A DNA stretch of 36,521 nt from positions 1 through 36,521 of the forward strand of contig JAFMIU010000035.1 in assembly GCA_017853835.1 (NCBI GenBank), written 5' to 3'. How positions within the stretch are numbered: the stretch's first letter is position 1; each line of letters begins with the position of its first letter. Made by a program: the position numbers and the translations under genes. This DNA is from Pirellulales bacterium. Its GTDB lineage: Bacteria; Planctomycetota; Planctomycetia; Pirellulales; UBA1268. Shown here in pieces: positions 8,614 to 17,846 of this stretch. Under the pieces are notes generated by a model. The model had not been told where the DNA came from. It was given only the letters and a program-made list of their open reading frames with translations, and did no database searches.

Positions 8614-9272
8614 GCCGTCAGCGGCCGCCGCCGCTCCTCCACGAGCTGCACGAGCCGCTCGACCACCTCGTCGTGCGACAGCCCGTCGGTTTCGACGAGC
8701 ACGGCATCATCGGCAGCCTTCATCGCGCCGACCGACCGGGTGCGATCACCGTCGTCGCGACGGTTCTGCGCCTCCAGAATCTCCTCCAGAGGCGTGCCGC
8801 CTCCCCGGGCCGACTCCTCGCGGTGTCGGCGCCGGGCACGTTCCTCGGGCGATGCCGTGAGAAACACCTTCAGTTCCGCGTGTGGAAACACGACGGATCC
8901 CTGGTCTCGCCCCTCGGTGACGACATCGATCCCCTCCGCGATCCGGCGCTGGAGCCGCTTCATCACCTCCCGCACCGGCGGGGCGTCGGCGACGGGCCTC
9001 GTGGCGGCGGTCACCGCCGGCGTGCGAATCTCGACCGACACGTCCCGCTCGCCGACGAGCACGCGGCCGTCGCGAAAGGTGATCGCCAGGGATTCGGCGA
9101 GCGTGGCCAGCCCCGGAGCATCATCGAGGGGTATCGCCCGTTCGAGCGCCACGAGCGTGACGGCGCGATACATCGCCCCCGTGTCCATGTAGCACCAGCC
9201 AAGACGGGCGGCGAGTGCCCGTGCCGCCGTGCTTTTGCCGGCACCGGCCGGTCCGTCGAGCGTGATGATCAT
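8610..9272 (-). CDS. cmk: Cytidylate kinase
   Basis: A 220-residue kinase that phosphorylates CMP and dCMP with ATP, supplying CTP for RNA and phospholipid synthesis. The start at 9272 puts the P-loop GPAGAGKST at residues 7-15, as in the family; reading further upstream only adds sequence in the wrong frame of the preceding gene. Other signature motifs are MDTGAMYRA, EGRDQGSVVFP and RDDGDRTR (the lid Arg/Asp cluster). Length matches bacterial Cmk. The ATG overlaps the stop of the upstream gene (ATGA at 9269-9272), and its own stop overlaps the acyltransferase start, so three genes form one operon. Confidence 0.97.
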   Translation of the reverse strand: MIITLDGPAGAGKSTAARALAARLGWCYMDTGAMYRAVTLVALERAIPLDDAPGLATLAESLAITFRDGRVLVGERDVSVEIRTPAVTAATRPVADAPPVREVMKRLQRRIAEGIDVVTEGRDQGSVVFPHAELKVFLTASPEERARRRHREESARGGGTPLEEILEAQNRRDDGDRTRSVGAMKAADDAVLVETDGLSHDEVVERLVQLVEERRRPLTA

Positions 9273-11752
9273 GCGGTGAACTCCACGTCGATCGCGAGCC
9301 ACTGAAAGCGTTCGAGAAACAGTACGGTTTCGGTGCCGTCGATCGCAATGGCCGAACCTGGCCGCGGCGTTCCGCCAGAATCGACCGCCTCCGCCCGCCA
9401 CACCGGCCGTCCCCAGTCGATCACCACCTCCCCCGACCGGCCCGCCGACTCGACGACGGCCACCCGCGCCACCACGACGCGCCCCTCCGCCATGGTCACG
9501 TCGCGCACCGCCAGCCGCACGTTCGTCGGAAGCCCCGGAACGACGCCCGAGGAGAAACCTTGGGCGAGCAGGGCGATCGCGGCCTCCCATGGCCGCTCGA
9601 GCCCGAGCCCGATCGCCATGCGGCGCCGGACCGTGCCTGGCACCGTGGCGGCAACGAAGGAATCGAGCACGTGTGGCGACGACAGCATGTGCCACGGCAG
9701 TCCGCCCGTGAGGATGGCGACGGCGTCGTCTCCGGCGCTGAATCGCGAGCCGTTCGGAACAACCTCGACGAAGTGGGGCGCCGTGAATCGGGTGCGCTCG
9801 GTGGCGATCGACTGCAGATGAAGACTGCGACGAATCTCGACGTCTTCATTCTCGTGCCACGCAAACCGAGCAGCGACGTGACTCTCGGCAAGCGGCCCCT
9901 CGAACGCCCGCTCGAGGCTGATCGCCAGATCGAGTTCCACGATCGGCATGCCGGAAACGAGCGAAAGCGTCTGGGAGAACGTGGCGACGGATTCGTTGGT
10001 GGCTCCCAGGAGCCGTCCTCGGGCCACGATCGACTCCCGGCCATCCGGCCGCCGCGTGCGGCGCACCGAATCGGCCACCATCCGGCTCGTCATCGTCGGG
10101 GAGGTGGCCGTTCGGAAGGCGAGTTGCTGCGACAGCCGATTGCCACGATCCGACGGCCGGCGAATCGAAAGGATGCCGCCGGTGCCTGCGTGGGCCTCGA
10201 CCCGAATGGCCCCGTGCTCCAGCACGAGTTCGTCGCGCGGCGCCTTCCCTCGCCCGAACCACCGCGACCACCACGGACGGGCGACCGAAACACCGGCGAC
10301 CTCAGGCCCGACGGATGCACGCGGATCGGTCGGGTCGGGTCGTCGAAAACGAGCGGCTGCCTCCACGATCGCTCGGGCGGTGGCCTCTGCCTCGGCGACC
10401 GCGGAACCGAGCGAATCCGGTGCTGTTGTCGGCGGTGGCGTGGGGGGAAACGCGTCCGGCTCGAGCGTGACGGAGGTGGCGGAGTCTTTCGTGCGTTGCA
10501 CAAGCTCCTGCGGGGAGACGAGCGTGCCGAGGAGGTTGGTCCGGCGTGCGAGTCGCCGCACGAGGCGATGCCAGCGGCTGGCCGTGCCGGCGTAGGACGC
10601 CATCGCCAAAGCGGCAACGTGGTAGCGATCCATCGCGTCACCGAGCAGTTCCGGAAGTCGAAGGACCGCGGCCGCGGAGCGGGCGTCGAGCGGGGGCGAT
10701 GCGAGCATGTCGAGGTGGGCCCCACCGGCAGCCCACGAGATGACGCCGCCCCCCACGTCTGGCAGCGGACGACCGTCGAACGACGACCAGATCCCCGCCG
10801 TCTGACCGTAAAACGACGCCATCTGGGGCAGGAGGTGCGAGCCGCCACCACCGAGCCGGGCAAAGCAGGTCGGCGGCATCCCCAGATGGACGTCCCAGGC
10901 ACGGTGCCCTCGTGCAAAGGATTCCATGAGCTGCTCGGGAGTGGTCGCGTCGATGGGGCGATGGTCGTCGCGGCCTCCACACGGGCTCATGGTTCCCGCC
11001 GCCAAGGCCTCGCGGATGCACCGCAGCACCTCTGGCTGCGCCACGGCCAACGCGTCGAGCGTGCCCCCTTCCGCCACCACCGCCACCGACCCTCCTGATT
11101 CAGTCGCCGCGACCGTGGTGGCCGCCATCGCCGCGACCGTCGTGGTGGGAGCGATCAGCACGAGGTCGAGGAGATAGGAGTCGACCGGGTAGTAGCGGGC
11201 ACGCGTCGCCGAGAGGGTGTCGAAGCATTCCTGAAGACCCTGCCTGGCATCCTGATCGCGCCCCTCCACGGCGGCACGGGCGGCGGCCACCACCGCGGCG
11301 TCGAAGCCCGTGCTGGAAAGGTCGGCCTGCGAACGCATGCGTCGGGCGAGCAGTTCCGCCAGGAGCGCGCCCAGGCCGAGCGCCGCAAAATCGTCGGCGA
11401 ACGGCGAGGACGGCGGAAGCTCGAGGCCGAGCCCGGTGGCCACTGCCTGACGCATGGCCTCCTCACCGGTCTGGCCCCGCACGTAGATCGACCCATCGAG
11501 GACGCTGGCATCGAGCTGCCCGGCAAAACGGTCATCCCATGGAACCGGCACGATGCCGACCACGGGTTCACCGGGAGCGGGAAGGTCGACGCTCGCCCAC
11601 GACGGGGCCGATCCTGTCGTGGCGATCAGCCAGGGATGCCACACGGCCACCCACGCCGCGAGCAGGGCGTCCGATTCCTGATCGTCGAGCCAGGTGGGAA
11701 AATCGTCGAGCGTATGGCAGGGCAGAAAAACCGTCGGTCGGTGGGGCGGCAT
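9269..11752 (-). CDS. Large protein with GH38 alpha-mannosidase-like middle and C-terminal regions
   Basis: An 827-residue protein read from ATG at 11752 (MPPHRPTVFLPCHTLDDFP); an upstream extension would run through the divergent promoter region and is rejected. No signal peptide is evident. The region around residues 540-720 (LEHGAIRVEAHAGTGGILSIRR, FSQTLSLVSGMPIVELDLAISLERAF, APHFVEVVPNGSRFSAGDDAVAILTGGLP) follows the pattern of the beta-sandwich domains of family 38 alpha-mannosidases. The N-terminal half does not show the catalytic motifs I would expect, so activity is doubtful. It is the first gene of the operon with cmk and the acyltransferase, with a 4 bp overlap. Function unknown; the family comparison is from memory and only moderate. 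Confidence 0.82.
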   Translation of the reverse strand: MPPHRPTVFLPCHTLDDFPTWLDDQESDALLAAWVAVWHPWLIATTGSAPSWASVDLPAPGEPVVGIVPVPWDDRFAGQLDASVLDGSIYVRGQTGEEAMRQAVATGLGLELPPSSPFADDFAALGLGALLAELLARRMRSQADLSSTGFDAAVVAAARAAVEGRDQDARQGLQECFDTLSATRARYYPVDSYLLDLVLIAPTTTVAAMAATTVAATESGGSVAVVAEGGTLDALAVAQPEVLRCIREALAAGTMSPCGGRDDHRPIDATTPEQLMESFARGHRAWDVHLGMPPTCFARLGGGGSHLLPQMASFYGQTAGIWSSFDGRPLPDVGGGVISWAAGGAHLDMLASPPLDARSAAAVLRLPELLGDAMDRYHVAALAMASYAGTASRWHRLVRRLARRTNLLGTLVSPQELVQRTKDSATSVTLEPDAFPPTPPPTTAPDSLGSAVAEAEATARAIVEAAARFRRPDPTDPRASVGPEVAGVSVARPWWSRWFGRGKAPRDELVLEHGAIRVEAHAGTGGILSIRRPSDRGNRLSQQLAFRTATSPTMTSRMVADSVRRTRRPDGRESIVARGRLLGATNESVATFSQTLSLVSGMPIVELDLAISLERAFEGPLAESHVAARFAWHENEDVEIRRSLHLQSIATERTRFTAPHFVEVVPNGSRFSAGDDAVAILTGGLPWHMLSSPHVLDSFVAATVPGTVRRRMAIGLGLERPWEAAIALLAQGFSSGVVPGLPTNVRLAVRDVTMAEGRVVVARVAVVESAGRSGEVVIDWGRPVWRAEAVDSGGTPRPGSAIAIDGTETVLFLERFQWLAIDVEFTA

Positions 11753-11803
11753 GACGACGAGTGTACTCGCGGCTCGTGTGGCGGCGGCAGCACGCGAGAC
11801 GGT

Positions 11804-11833
11804 TTGACACCCCCCGGAAAACGTTCGTAAAGT
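11804..11833 (+). promoter_or_regulatory. Sigma70-type promoter of the pilM-like operon
   Basis: TTGACA (11804-11809), an 18 bp spacer and TAAAGT (11828-11833). The -35 hexamer is a perfect consensus match. It lies 87 bp before the chosen ATG at 11921, in the 168 bp gap between divergent genes. It supports starting the protein at 11921 and not at 11849, which would be very near the expected transcription start. Confidence 0.75.
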
Positions 11834-11920
11834 TGACTTCGGGCGGGATTGAGCCCCAAAACCCCCGCGCGCGTTCCCAACCCCCACACCCACCACCTCC
11901 CTCCGGGAACACGGCCCCCT

Positions 11921-14095
11921 ATGGCTCGCAGTCCGTACTCCTGGGGAATCGACATCGGCAAGTGTGGCCTCAAGGCCATCCGCTGCCAGCTTTCTCCGAC
12001 CGACCCACGCAAACTGGTCGCCGACGCGTTCGAGTACATCGAATACCCGATGATGCTCACGCAGTCCGACGCCGATCCGGTCGAACTGGTGCGAAACGCG
12101 ATCGAGGAGCTGCTCTCACGGCATCCGCTCGAGGGCGACCGCGTGGCGGTGGCGGCCCCGGGCCAGTCGGGACTTTCGAAGTTCATCAAACTTCCGCCGA
12201 TCGAGGCGAAGAAGATCCCCGACATCGTCCACTACGAGGCGAATCAGCAGATTCCCTTTCCGCTCGACCAGGTGATCTGGGACTGGCAGCGCCTCGCCGG
12301 AGGGATCGAGGAGAGCGGCTTCGTCATGGACGCGGAGGTGGCGTTGTTCGCGATGAAACGCGAACAGGTCCACAAGGCCCTGGCTCCGTTCACCAATGCC
12401 GGCATCGACGTGGACGTGCTGCAGCTGCAGCCGATCTCGCTCGCGAACATGGTGATATTCGACCAGCTGCCGCCACCGGATTCGATCGATCCAGACGACC
12501 CGCCGCCGTCGATCGTGCTGGTGTCGATCGGCGTCGACTCGACCGACATCGTGGTGACCAACGGTCTTCGCATCTGGTCTCGGAGCATGCCGCTGGGCGG
12601 CAGCAGCTTCACGAAGGCGCTCGTGAAGGAGATGCAGTACACCTTCCAGAAGGCCGAGCAAGAGAAGCGAAACGCCGTTCGCGCCGCCGATCCGAAGGCG
12701 GTGTTCAAGGCCATGCGCTCGGTCTTCACCGAGTTCGCGTCGGAACTGCAGCGATCGCTCAACTACTTCACCGGCACCGACAAATCGGCCAAGATCGGAA
12801 AGGTGCTGCTCATCGGCAACGCCGCGAAGCTCCGCGGCCTGTCGGATTTTGTCGGCAAGCAGCTTCAGCTTGACGTGCAGCGATTCGAGAAGTTCGAGTC
12901 GCTCGAGGGGCCGGTCGTCGCCTCGTCGAGTTTCCGTGAAAACAGGCTCGGATTTGGCACGGCCTATGGCCTCGCCCTTCAGGCGGCCGGCGGTGCGGCC
13001 ATCGCCACCAATCTCGTGCCGGGCGAGATCGTCCGCGATCGTCTCATCGCCGCCAAGAAGCCATGGGCTGTCGGGGCGCTCGTGGGCCTGCTCGCGGCGG
13101 CGCTGGTGAACTTCGCCGGGATGTATCTCGCATGGCAGAGCTACGCTCCCGCCAAGTACTCGCAGGCGTTCGGGGCGGCCGACAACGCCAAGACGCGTTC
13201 CGCGGCGGCCGTGTCGGCCTATGAGGCCTCCAAGCAGAAGCTCGATGCGGCGGCGGCCTGGCAGAAGTATCTCGTGCAAGTCCAGGAGGAGCGCACGCAG
13301 GCCCTCGACCTGATGCGGGCCGTGGGCACCTTCCTGCCCCGCGATGAGGGCGCTCCGCCGGAGTCGATCGCCGCCCGACGGGAAATTCACGTCGACAGCC
13401 TCGACATGCAGTTCTTCCCCGACCTCAGCACGTGGTATGCGGGCGTGAAGGACAAGTGGGCTGAAACCCTCGACTCCGATGTGGCTGGCACCGACGAACC
13501 CGACGAGGCAGCGCCGCCCGAGGGTGATGCCGAAGGCGACCAGGCTGCCGCGCCGACGGAGGAGGCTGCTCCGGAAGCGGTCGCCGGCGAGGAGGAGGGC
13601 CCCCGACGCGGCCGACGTGGCCGTCGCCGTCGCCGCATGGCCGACGACCCAGGCCCCAGCGGCCCAGGCTGGATCGTGCAGATCGTGGGCCACCACTTTT
13701 ACAACGAGAAGCAGGGGGAAGAGGGAGAGCAGTTCGTGCGATCGACGATCATGCACCGCATGCTCGATGAGGCCAACTCGCTGACGGTCTCGGCCGGCCC
13801 TGAAAAGGGCAAGCAACTTCCTGCCAAGGAACTGGGGCTCGGGTATCCCGTACTGCTCGTGTCGTCCCCCATGCAGCGGGTGCAGGTACGCACGGATGCC
13901 ACCGCCGGCCAGCCTTCGATGAATCGTGGTGTGCCCGGCGGCATCGAAGACCCGAACGCCGGCCTTGTTGATCTCAAGCGATACGACTTCGTGCTGCAGT
14001 TCGCGTGGCGTCCCACCACGCCCGGTTCGGCACTCCCGCCGCCACCGGCCCCTGCTGAAGGAACCGATCCCGCCGCCATGGGCGTCACCCCCTAG
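11921..14095 (+). CDS. PilM-like actin-fold protein fused to a PilN-like membrane region
   Basis: A 724-residue protein. Residues 1-375 match PilM, the actin-like cytoplasmic protein of type IV pilus assembly: nucleotide-binding GIDIGKCGLKAIR at 9-21, YEANQQIPFPLDQVIWDW, and a LLIGNAAKLRGL-type segment late in the domain. A single transmembrane helix follows at about 380-405, then an Ala/Gln/Lys-rich coiled coil (about 410-465). This order (short cytoplasmic stretch, helix, coiled coil, globular domain) is that of PilN, normally a separate partner of PilM. An acidic linker leads into an Arg-rich run (GRRGRRRRR, about 566-574), then a C-terminal domain. The start at 11921 is the last Met before the PilM fold. 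It leads a four-gene operon. A role in a type II secretion-like machine is equally possible. Confidence 0.88.
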   Translation: MARSPYSWGIDIGKCGLKAIRCQLSPTDPRKLVADAFEYIEYPMMLTQSDADPVELVRNAIEELLSRHPLEGDRVAVAAPGQSGLSKFIKLPPIEAKKIPDIVHYEANQQIPFPLDQVIWDWQRLAGGIEESGFVMDAEVALFAMKREQVHKALAPFTNAGIDVDVLQLQPISLANMVIFDQLPPPDSIDPDDPPPSIVLVSIGVDSTDIVVTNGLRIWSRSMPLGGSSFTKALVKEMQYTFQKAEQEKRNAVRAADPKAVFKAMRSVFTEFASELQRSLNYFTGTDKSAKIGKVLLIGNAAKLRGLSDFVGKQLQLDVQRFEKFESLEGPVVASSSFRENRLGFGTAYGLALQAAGGAAIATNLVPGEIVRDRLIAAKKPWAVGALVGLLAAALVNFAGMYLAWQSYAPAKYSQAFGAADNAKTRSAAAVSAYEASKQKLDAAAAWQKYLVQVQEERTQALDLMRAVGTFLPRDEGAPPESIAARREIHVDSLDMQFFPDLSTWYAGVKDKWAETLDSDVAGTDEPDEAAPPEGDAEGDQAAAPTEEAAPEAVAGEEEGPRRGRRGRRRRRMADDPGPSGPGWIVQIVGHHFYNEKQGEEGEQFVRSTIMHRMLDEANSLTVSAGPEKGKQLPAKELGLGYPVLLVSSPMQRVQVRTDATAGQPSMNRGVPGGIEDPNAGLVDLKRYDFVLQFAWRPTTPGSALPPPPAPAEGTDPAAMGVTP

Positions 14096-14111
14096 GCCGG
14101 AGCACCGCACC

Positions 14112-15623
14112 ATGCCACAGATTCCCGACCAACTGCGCCCCGCATTCAACGTGATCGCGAAGTATCACTTTTGGATGCTCGCTGCGATCGTGCCGCTCGT
14201 GCTCATCCCGATGCTCTTTCAGGGAACGGCCGCCCTCAACGACCGCATCAGCAAGCAGAAATCGGAAATCGACGGCCGCGTCTCGGCCCTCCGGGGCATC
14301 CAGGGCATCGCCGAACATCCCAACGACGGCTGGCTGCAGGTGGTCGAGGGGAAGACCGACAAGGTCCAGAAGGAGACGCTCGCCGAATGGGAGCGGTTTT
14401 GGAAGGATCAGGAGTCGCTTCGGGTGTGGCCCAAGGAGCTCGGCGACGACTTCCTCAAAGCTGTGGCCACGATGAAGCCGGGCCGTTCGCTCAACAACGC
14501 GCTGCTGCGGCGCTACCTGAACACCGTGCCCGAACTGGTGCGGGAACTTCCCAAGCGCATGGGCGCCGACGTCCTCATGACCGACGGCGATGCCACCGGA
14601 CGGATGCCAATGGAAGGCCCGGCCCCGATGGGGATGCGGGGTGGCTTCCGCGATGACCTCGGCCCACCCGGCATGCGCGGAGGCATGGGGCCAACGGGGG
14701 CGGGCACCATGGCTCCTGTGGAGTGGGCTGCGGAGGACCAGCGGCGCGTGCTGGCGTCGTTCACCTGGCAGGAAGCGCCCTCGACCACGCGTGTGGTTCT
14801 CGCCCAGGAGGAACTCTGGGTGTATGGCCTCTTCTGCGACACGATCAAGCGGATCAACGATGGCGCCGAAGCCGGAGGGCTCGGCGCCCCGATCACGTTC
14901 GTGCAGGAGTTGGCGGTCGGCTACCCGGCTGCGGAGGATCAGGTTGGGGGCCAGGGAACCGGTCGCATCGTGATGCCCGTGCAAGACCCATCGGCCGGCG
15001 AGTATGGCGGCATGGGCGAAGGGGGCATGAGGCCCGAGATGGGCATGACCGAGGGCCCCGGTCTCTTCGGCGAGGCCGGCGGCGGAGTGGCCGGACGACC
15101 TCCTCATCCGCGATTCGGGAGCGCGGGAAGCGAGCCGGGAATGATGCGAGGGGCTCCTGGTGGCTTCGGCATGGAGGAGGGAATGGCACCGGTCGAACAG
15201 GTCTCGCCCGACGACGCCCTGAAGCAGTGGATCTATGTCGACATGAGCGGCAAGCCACTCACCGCCGCAGAACTTGCCACGACGCCTGTCGCCCGAATGG
15301 TCCATCTGATGCCGTTTGTGCTCCGCGCAACCATGGACCAGCGAAAGCTCGACGCTCTCCTCGCCGACCTGGCGTCCAACCCGATTCCGATCGATGTCCG
15401 GCAGGTGCGGATCAATCCGAGCCAGCAGACGATGGGTGCCGTTGGGGGTGGCCGGATGGGAGGCGGCATGCCGGGAGAGATGTCGATGCCTGTGGGTGGC
15501 GACATGGAGGGCATCCCGACCTTCAACGTCACCGTTGAGATCCGTGGCATGGTGGGACTGGCCCCGCGGCCTGATCCCGGTGCCATCTCCGGTGAGGCAC
15601 CAATGGAGGGTGGCGGCGCATGA
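14112..15623 (+). CDS. Single-pass membrane protein with Met/Gly-rich segments, possibly PilO-like
   Basis: A 503-residue protein starting 16 bp after the pilM-like stop, with GGAG before the ATG. A transmembrane helix lies at about residues 19-38, followed by a helical, probably coiled-coil stretch (LNDRISKQKSEIDGRVSALRG). The short N-terminus, helix and coiled coil, together with its place behind the PilM-PilN-like gene, suggest a PilO-like role in aligning the inner-membrane ring, but no direct PilO motif was recognised. Three low-complexity segments rich in Met, Gly and Pro interrupt it (about 164-201, 296-364 and 442-468). Its stop overlaps the next start (ATGA, 15620-15623), indicating coupled translation. 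Confidence 0.85.
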   Translation: MPQIPDQLRPAFNVIAKYHFWMLAAIVPLVLIPMLFQGTAALNDRISKQKSEIDGRVSALRGIQGIAEHPNDGWLQVVEGKTDKVQKETLAEWERFWKDQESLRVWPKELGDDFLKAVATMKPGRSLNNALLRRYLNTVPELVRELPKRMGADVLMTDGDATGRMPMEGPAPMGMRGGFRDDLGPPGMRGGMGPTGAGTMAPVEWAAEDQRRVLASFTWQEAPSTTRVVLAQEELWVYGLFCDTIKRINDGAEAGGLGAPITFVQELAVGYPAAEDQVGGQGTGRIVMPVQDPSAGEYGGMGEGGMRPEMGMTEGPGLFGEAGGGVAGRPPHPRFGSAGSEPGMMRGAPGGFGMEEGMAPVEQVSPDDALKQWIYVDMSGKPLTAAELATTPVARMVHLMPFVLRATMDQRKLDALLADLASNPIPIDVRQVRINPSQQTMGAVGGGRMGGGMPGEMSMPVGGDMEGIPTFNVTVEIRGMVGLAPRPDPGAISGEAPMEGGGA

Positions 15624-17812
15624 AGATGCCTGGCCTCAAGTTCGACAAGGCCTCCATCATGGATGGCCTCCTGAACCACGGCGAGAAGGTCGTCGTGGTG
15701 ATCGTCGGTATTCTCGGCCTCGTGCTTGCCTGGAACGGCCTCTCGGCGCTTCGAACCAAGTCGGTATCGACGGACGCAACGCCCAAGGCGGTGTCCGACC
15801 TCACCTCGACGGCCCTTCGCCACATCGACGAGATGGAGAAGCCGCCGGCCGAAAGCGTGCCCTCGACCCCCACGCTCACAAAAATGCTCGATCCATGGCG
15901 GCCGTCGCAACTGAAACTCGCCGATCCTCCCTCGATGGCCGTGCTCGATCGACCGCTCGTTCAGGCGTCTGCCAAGCGGGGCACCCCCGAGATCCTGCCG
16001 ATCGAGGACCTTCAGGCTGTCGCCGGGGTGGCGATGCTGGCCGATCTGACCGATCCAACCCTCATGCCAGGGCGTGGTCCGGCGCCCGATCGCCCCGAAC
16101 CGGAGGCCCCAACCCGGCCTGGCCAGCGAGGCCGTCAGCCACCACGCCGTGGCACGGAAGAGCCGCCGCCCGACTGGACGATGCAGCCGGAGCCGATGCT
16201 GGGCGACCGAGGCAAAGCCATGCCCTACGTGCTGCTCACCGGGCTCGTTCCGGTCGACAAGCAACGGGCCGCGTATGAGCGGGCGTTTGGCGCATCCGGC
16301 ATGCGCGACCCCCAGCTCGACCTGCCCCATTGGAGCCAATACATCGTGGAGCGTGCGGCGGCGGGCACCGAACGATGGCAGCGCCTGAAAATCGTCAACG
16401 TCGATTCCTACAGCCAAGAGGCCGGCATGATGTCGACGCAGCCCGGTCGGGCCGCCGACTCGATGCAGGCCATGCAGCAAGACCCGATCCCGCCGACCTT
16501 CCTCCTCGGAGGCGGTGAGACCGACATCGGCTATGTCGCCCAGCTGCCGCAGCGCATCGACGAACCCTGGGGCCTCGAGGCGATTCATCCGTGGTTTCGC
16601 GCCAAGCTCAGGCGACTCCTGAGCGACACGCTGCCCGGGGCGACGGGCGTGGAAGCAGCGTCCAAGCCGGTCTCGATCAAGCAACTGGAATCGCTCAATC
16701 CACGCAAGCCCGACGAGTTTGCCAATCAGCTCTGGTCGATCAGCGGCATGAAGCTCACGAGTCAGCCGCAGCGCGACGAGGCGGTTCCCACCATCGCCGT
16801 CGTTTCCGCTGCCGCGGTGGATGGGTCGGCCGCCTTTGCCACCAGCCAGCTCGGCATGACGGAGAAGGTGATCTTCGTCATGTCGCCTGAATGGGCTCGG
16901 ACGATCACGCTCTACAATGAACTCAAGGTCGACACCCCGTGCACCCTTCGGGTTCGCATGGAGATGGTGGGAACGACACCGATCGCCCACATCCTCGGCA
17001 TCGCCTACGACACCGGCAGTGATGAAGCGGCCGATGAGCTGGCCGATCCTGCCCCGTTCCCGCTGGGTGGCGACATGGTGTCGATGCCCGGAGAAATGGG
17101 CATGGGGGGTGGGTATCGAGAGGGGGCTGAGATGGCCGGTGGGACGGAATACCGGCTCTTCCGGTTTCTCGACACCGACGTCACACCGGGCCAGCGCTAC
17201 CGGTATCGCGTGCGGCTCTCACTCCATAACCCCAACTTCGGCCTCGACCGACGGCAACTCGACGATCCAGCCTCGGCGAAAAGCGAACTGGTCGCATCGG
17301 CCCCCAGCAACGAGACGCCTCCGGTCGTGATCCCCGATGCGAAGACCCTCCTTGTTCGAACACTCACCCGTGATCGGATCAAGGAACTCAAGGTGAAGGC
17401 CGACGTCTACGAAGTGCTCGTCATGGCCCCCGCCGAGCAGACCGGCAACTTCGCACTCGGTTTCACCGACGTGGAACTGGGAAGTGCTGCCAACGTCACC
17501 AAGACTCCCGAGAAACCGACGACCGGACGGCCGCGTCCCGACAAGGTGGTCGATCCACGAACCAACCGCGACACCGTGGAGACCAATCGCGTCCTGGCAG
17601 ACGTGCGAGGCAGCCAGGTCGAGCCCGTCGAGGGCGCCCCGCCTGTCGAGCCGTTCGAGATGCTGTTTGTCCGCCCCGACGGGACGGCTGAAGTGGTCTC
17701 GGCAGCCGAGTCGCAGCGATTCTGGGAGCGGTACCTGTTCACGCTCGAAACCCCCGAACAGACGGGCCTCGAAGGATTTCAGATGGATTTCCAGCCGCCC
17801 CGAGGCCGCTGA
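15620..17812 (+). CDS. Single-pass membrane protein of unknown function in the pilus-like operon
   Basis: A 730-residue protein with a transmembrane helix at about residues 23-41 (VVVVIVGILGLVLAW) and a large region on the far side of the membrane. A Pro/Arg-rich linker (about 150-190) separates two globular regions. A segment near 512-540 (TDVTPGQRYRYRVRLSLHNPN) looks like the strand pattern of a fibronectin type III or similar sandwich. A Met/Gly-rich insertion occurs near 485-505, as in the preceding protein. No family was recognised. It overlaps the upstream gene by 4 bp and is 34 bp from the next, so it is probably a structural partner of the PilM-like complex. Confidence 0.85.
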   Translation: MKMPGLKFDKASIMDGLLNHGEKVVVVIVGILGLVLAWNGLSALRTKSVSTDATPKAVSDLTSTALRHIDEMEKPPAESVPSTPTLTKMLDPWRPSQLKLADPPSMAVLDRPLVQASAKRGTPEILPIEDLQAVAGVAMLADLTDPTLMPGRGPAPDRPEPEAPTRPGQRGRQPPRRGTEEPPPDWTMQPEPMLGDRGKAMPYVLLTGLVPVDKQRAAYERAFGASGMRDPQLDLPHWSQYIVERAAAGTERWQRLKIVNVDSYSQEAGMMSTQPGRAADSMQAMQQDPIPPTFLLGGGETDIGYVAQLPQRIDEPWGLEAIHPWFRAKLRRLLSDTLPGATGVEAASKPVSIKQLESLNPRKPDEFANQLWSISGMKLTSQPQRDEAVPTIAVVSAAAVDGSAAFATSQLGMTEKVIFVMSPEWARTITLYNELKVDTPCTLRVRMEMVGTTPIAHILGIAYDTGSDEAADELADPAPFPLGGDMVSMPGEMGMGGGYREGAEMAGGTEYRLFRFLDTDVTPGQRYRYRVRLSLHNPNFGLDRRQLDDPASAKSELVASAPSNETPPVVIPDAKTLLVRTLTRDRIKELKVKADVYEVLVMAPAEQTGNFALGFTDVELGSAANVTKTPEKPTTGRPRPDKVVDPRTNRDTVETNRVLADVRGSQVEPVEGAPPVEPFEMLFVRPDGTAEVVSAAESQRFWERYLFTLETPEQTGLEGFQMDFQPPRGR

Positions 17813-17846
17813 GCACTGCCCTGCCACCGAACCAGCGACCGACGCC

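Noticed and set aside
12116..14149. Long antisense reading frame opposite the PilM-like gene
   Set aside because: The plus strand encodes a clear PilM domain and membrane helix; the antisense product is low-complexity without any family signature.
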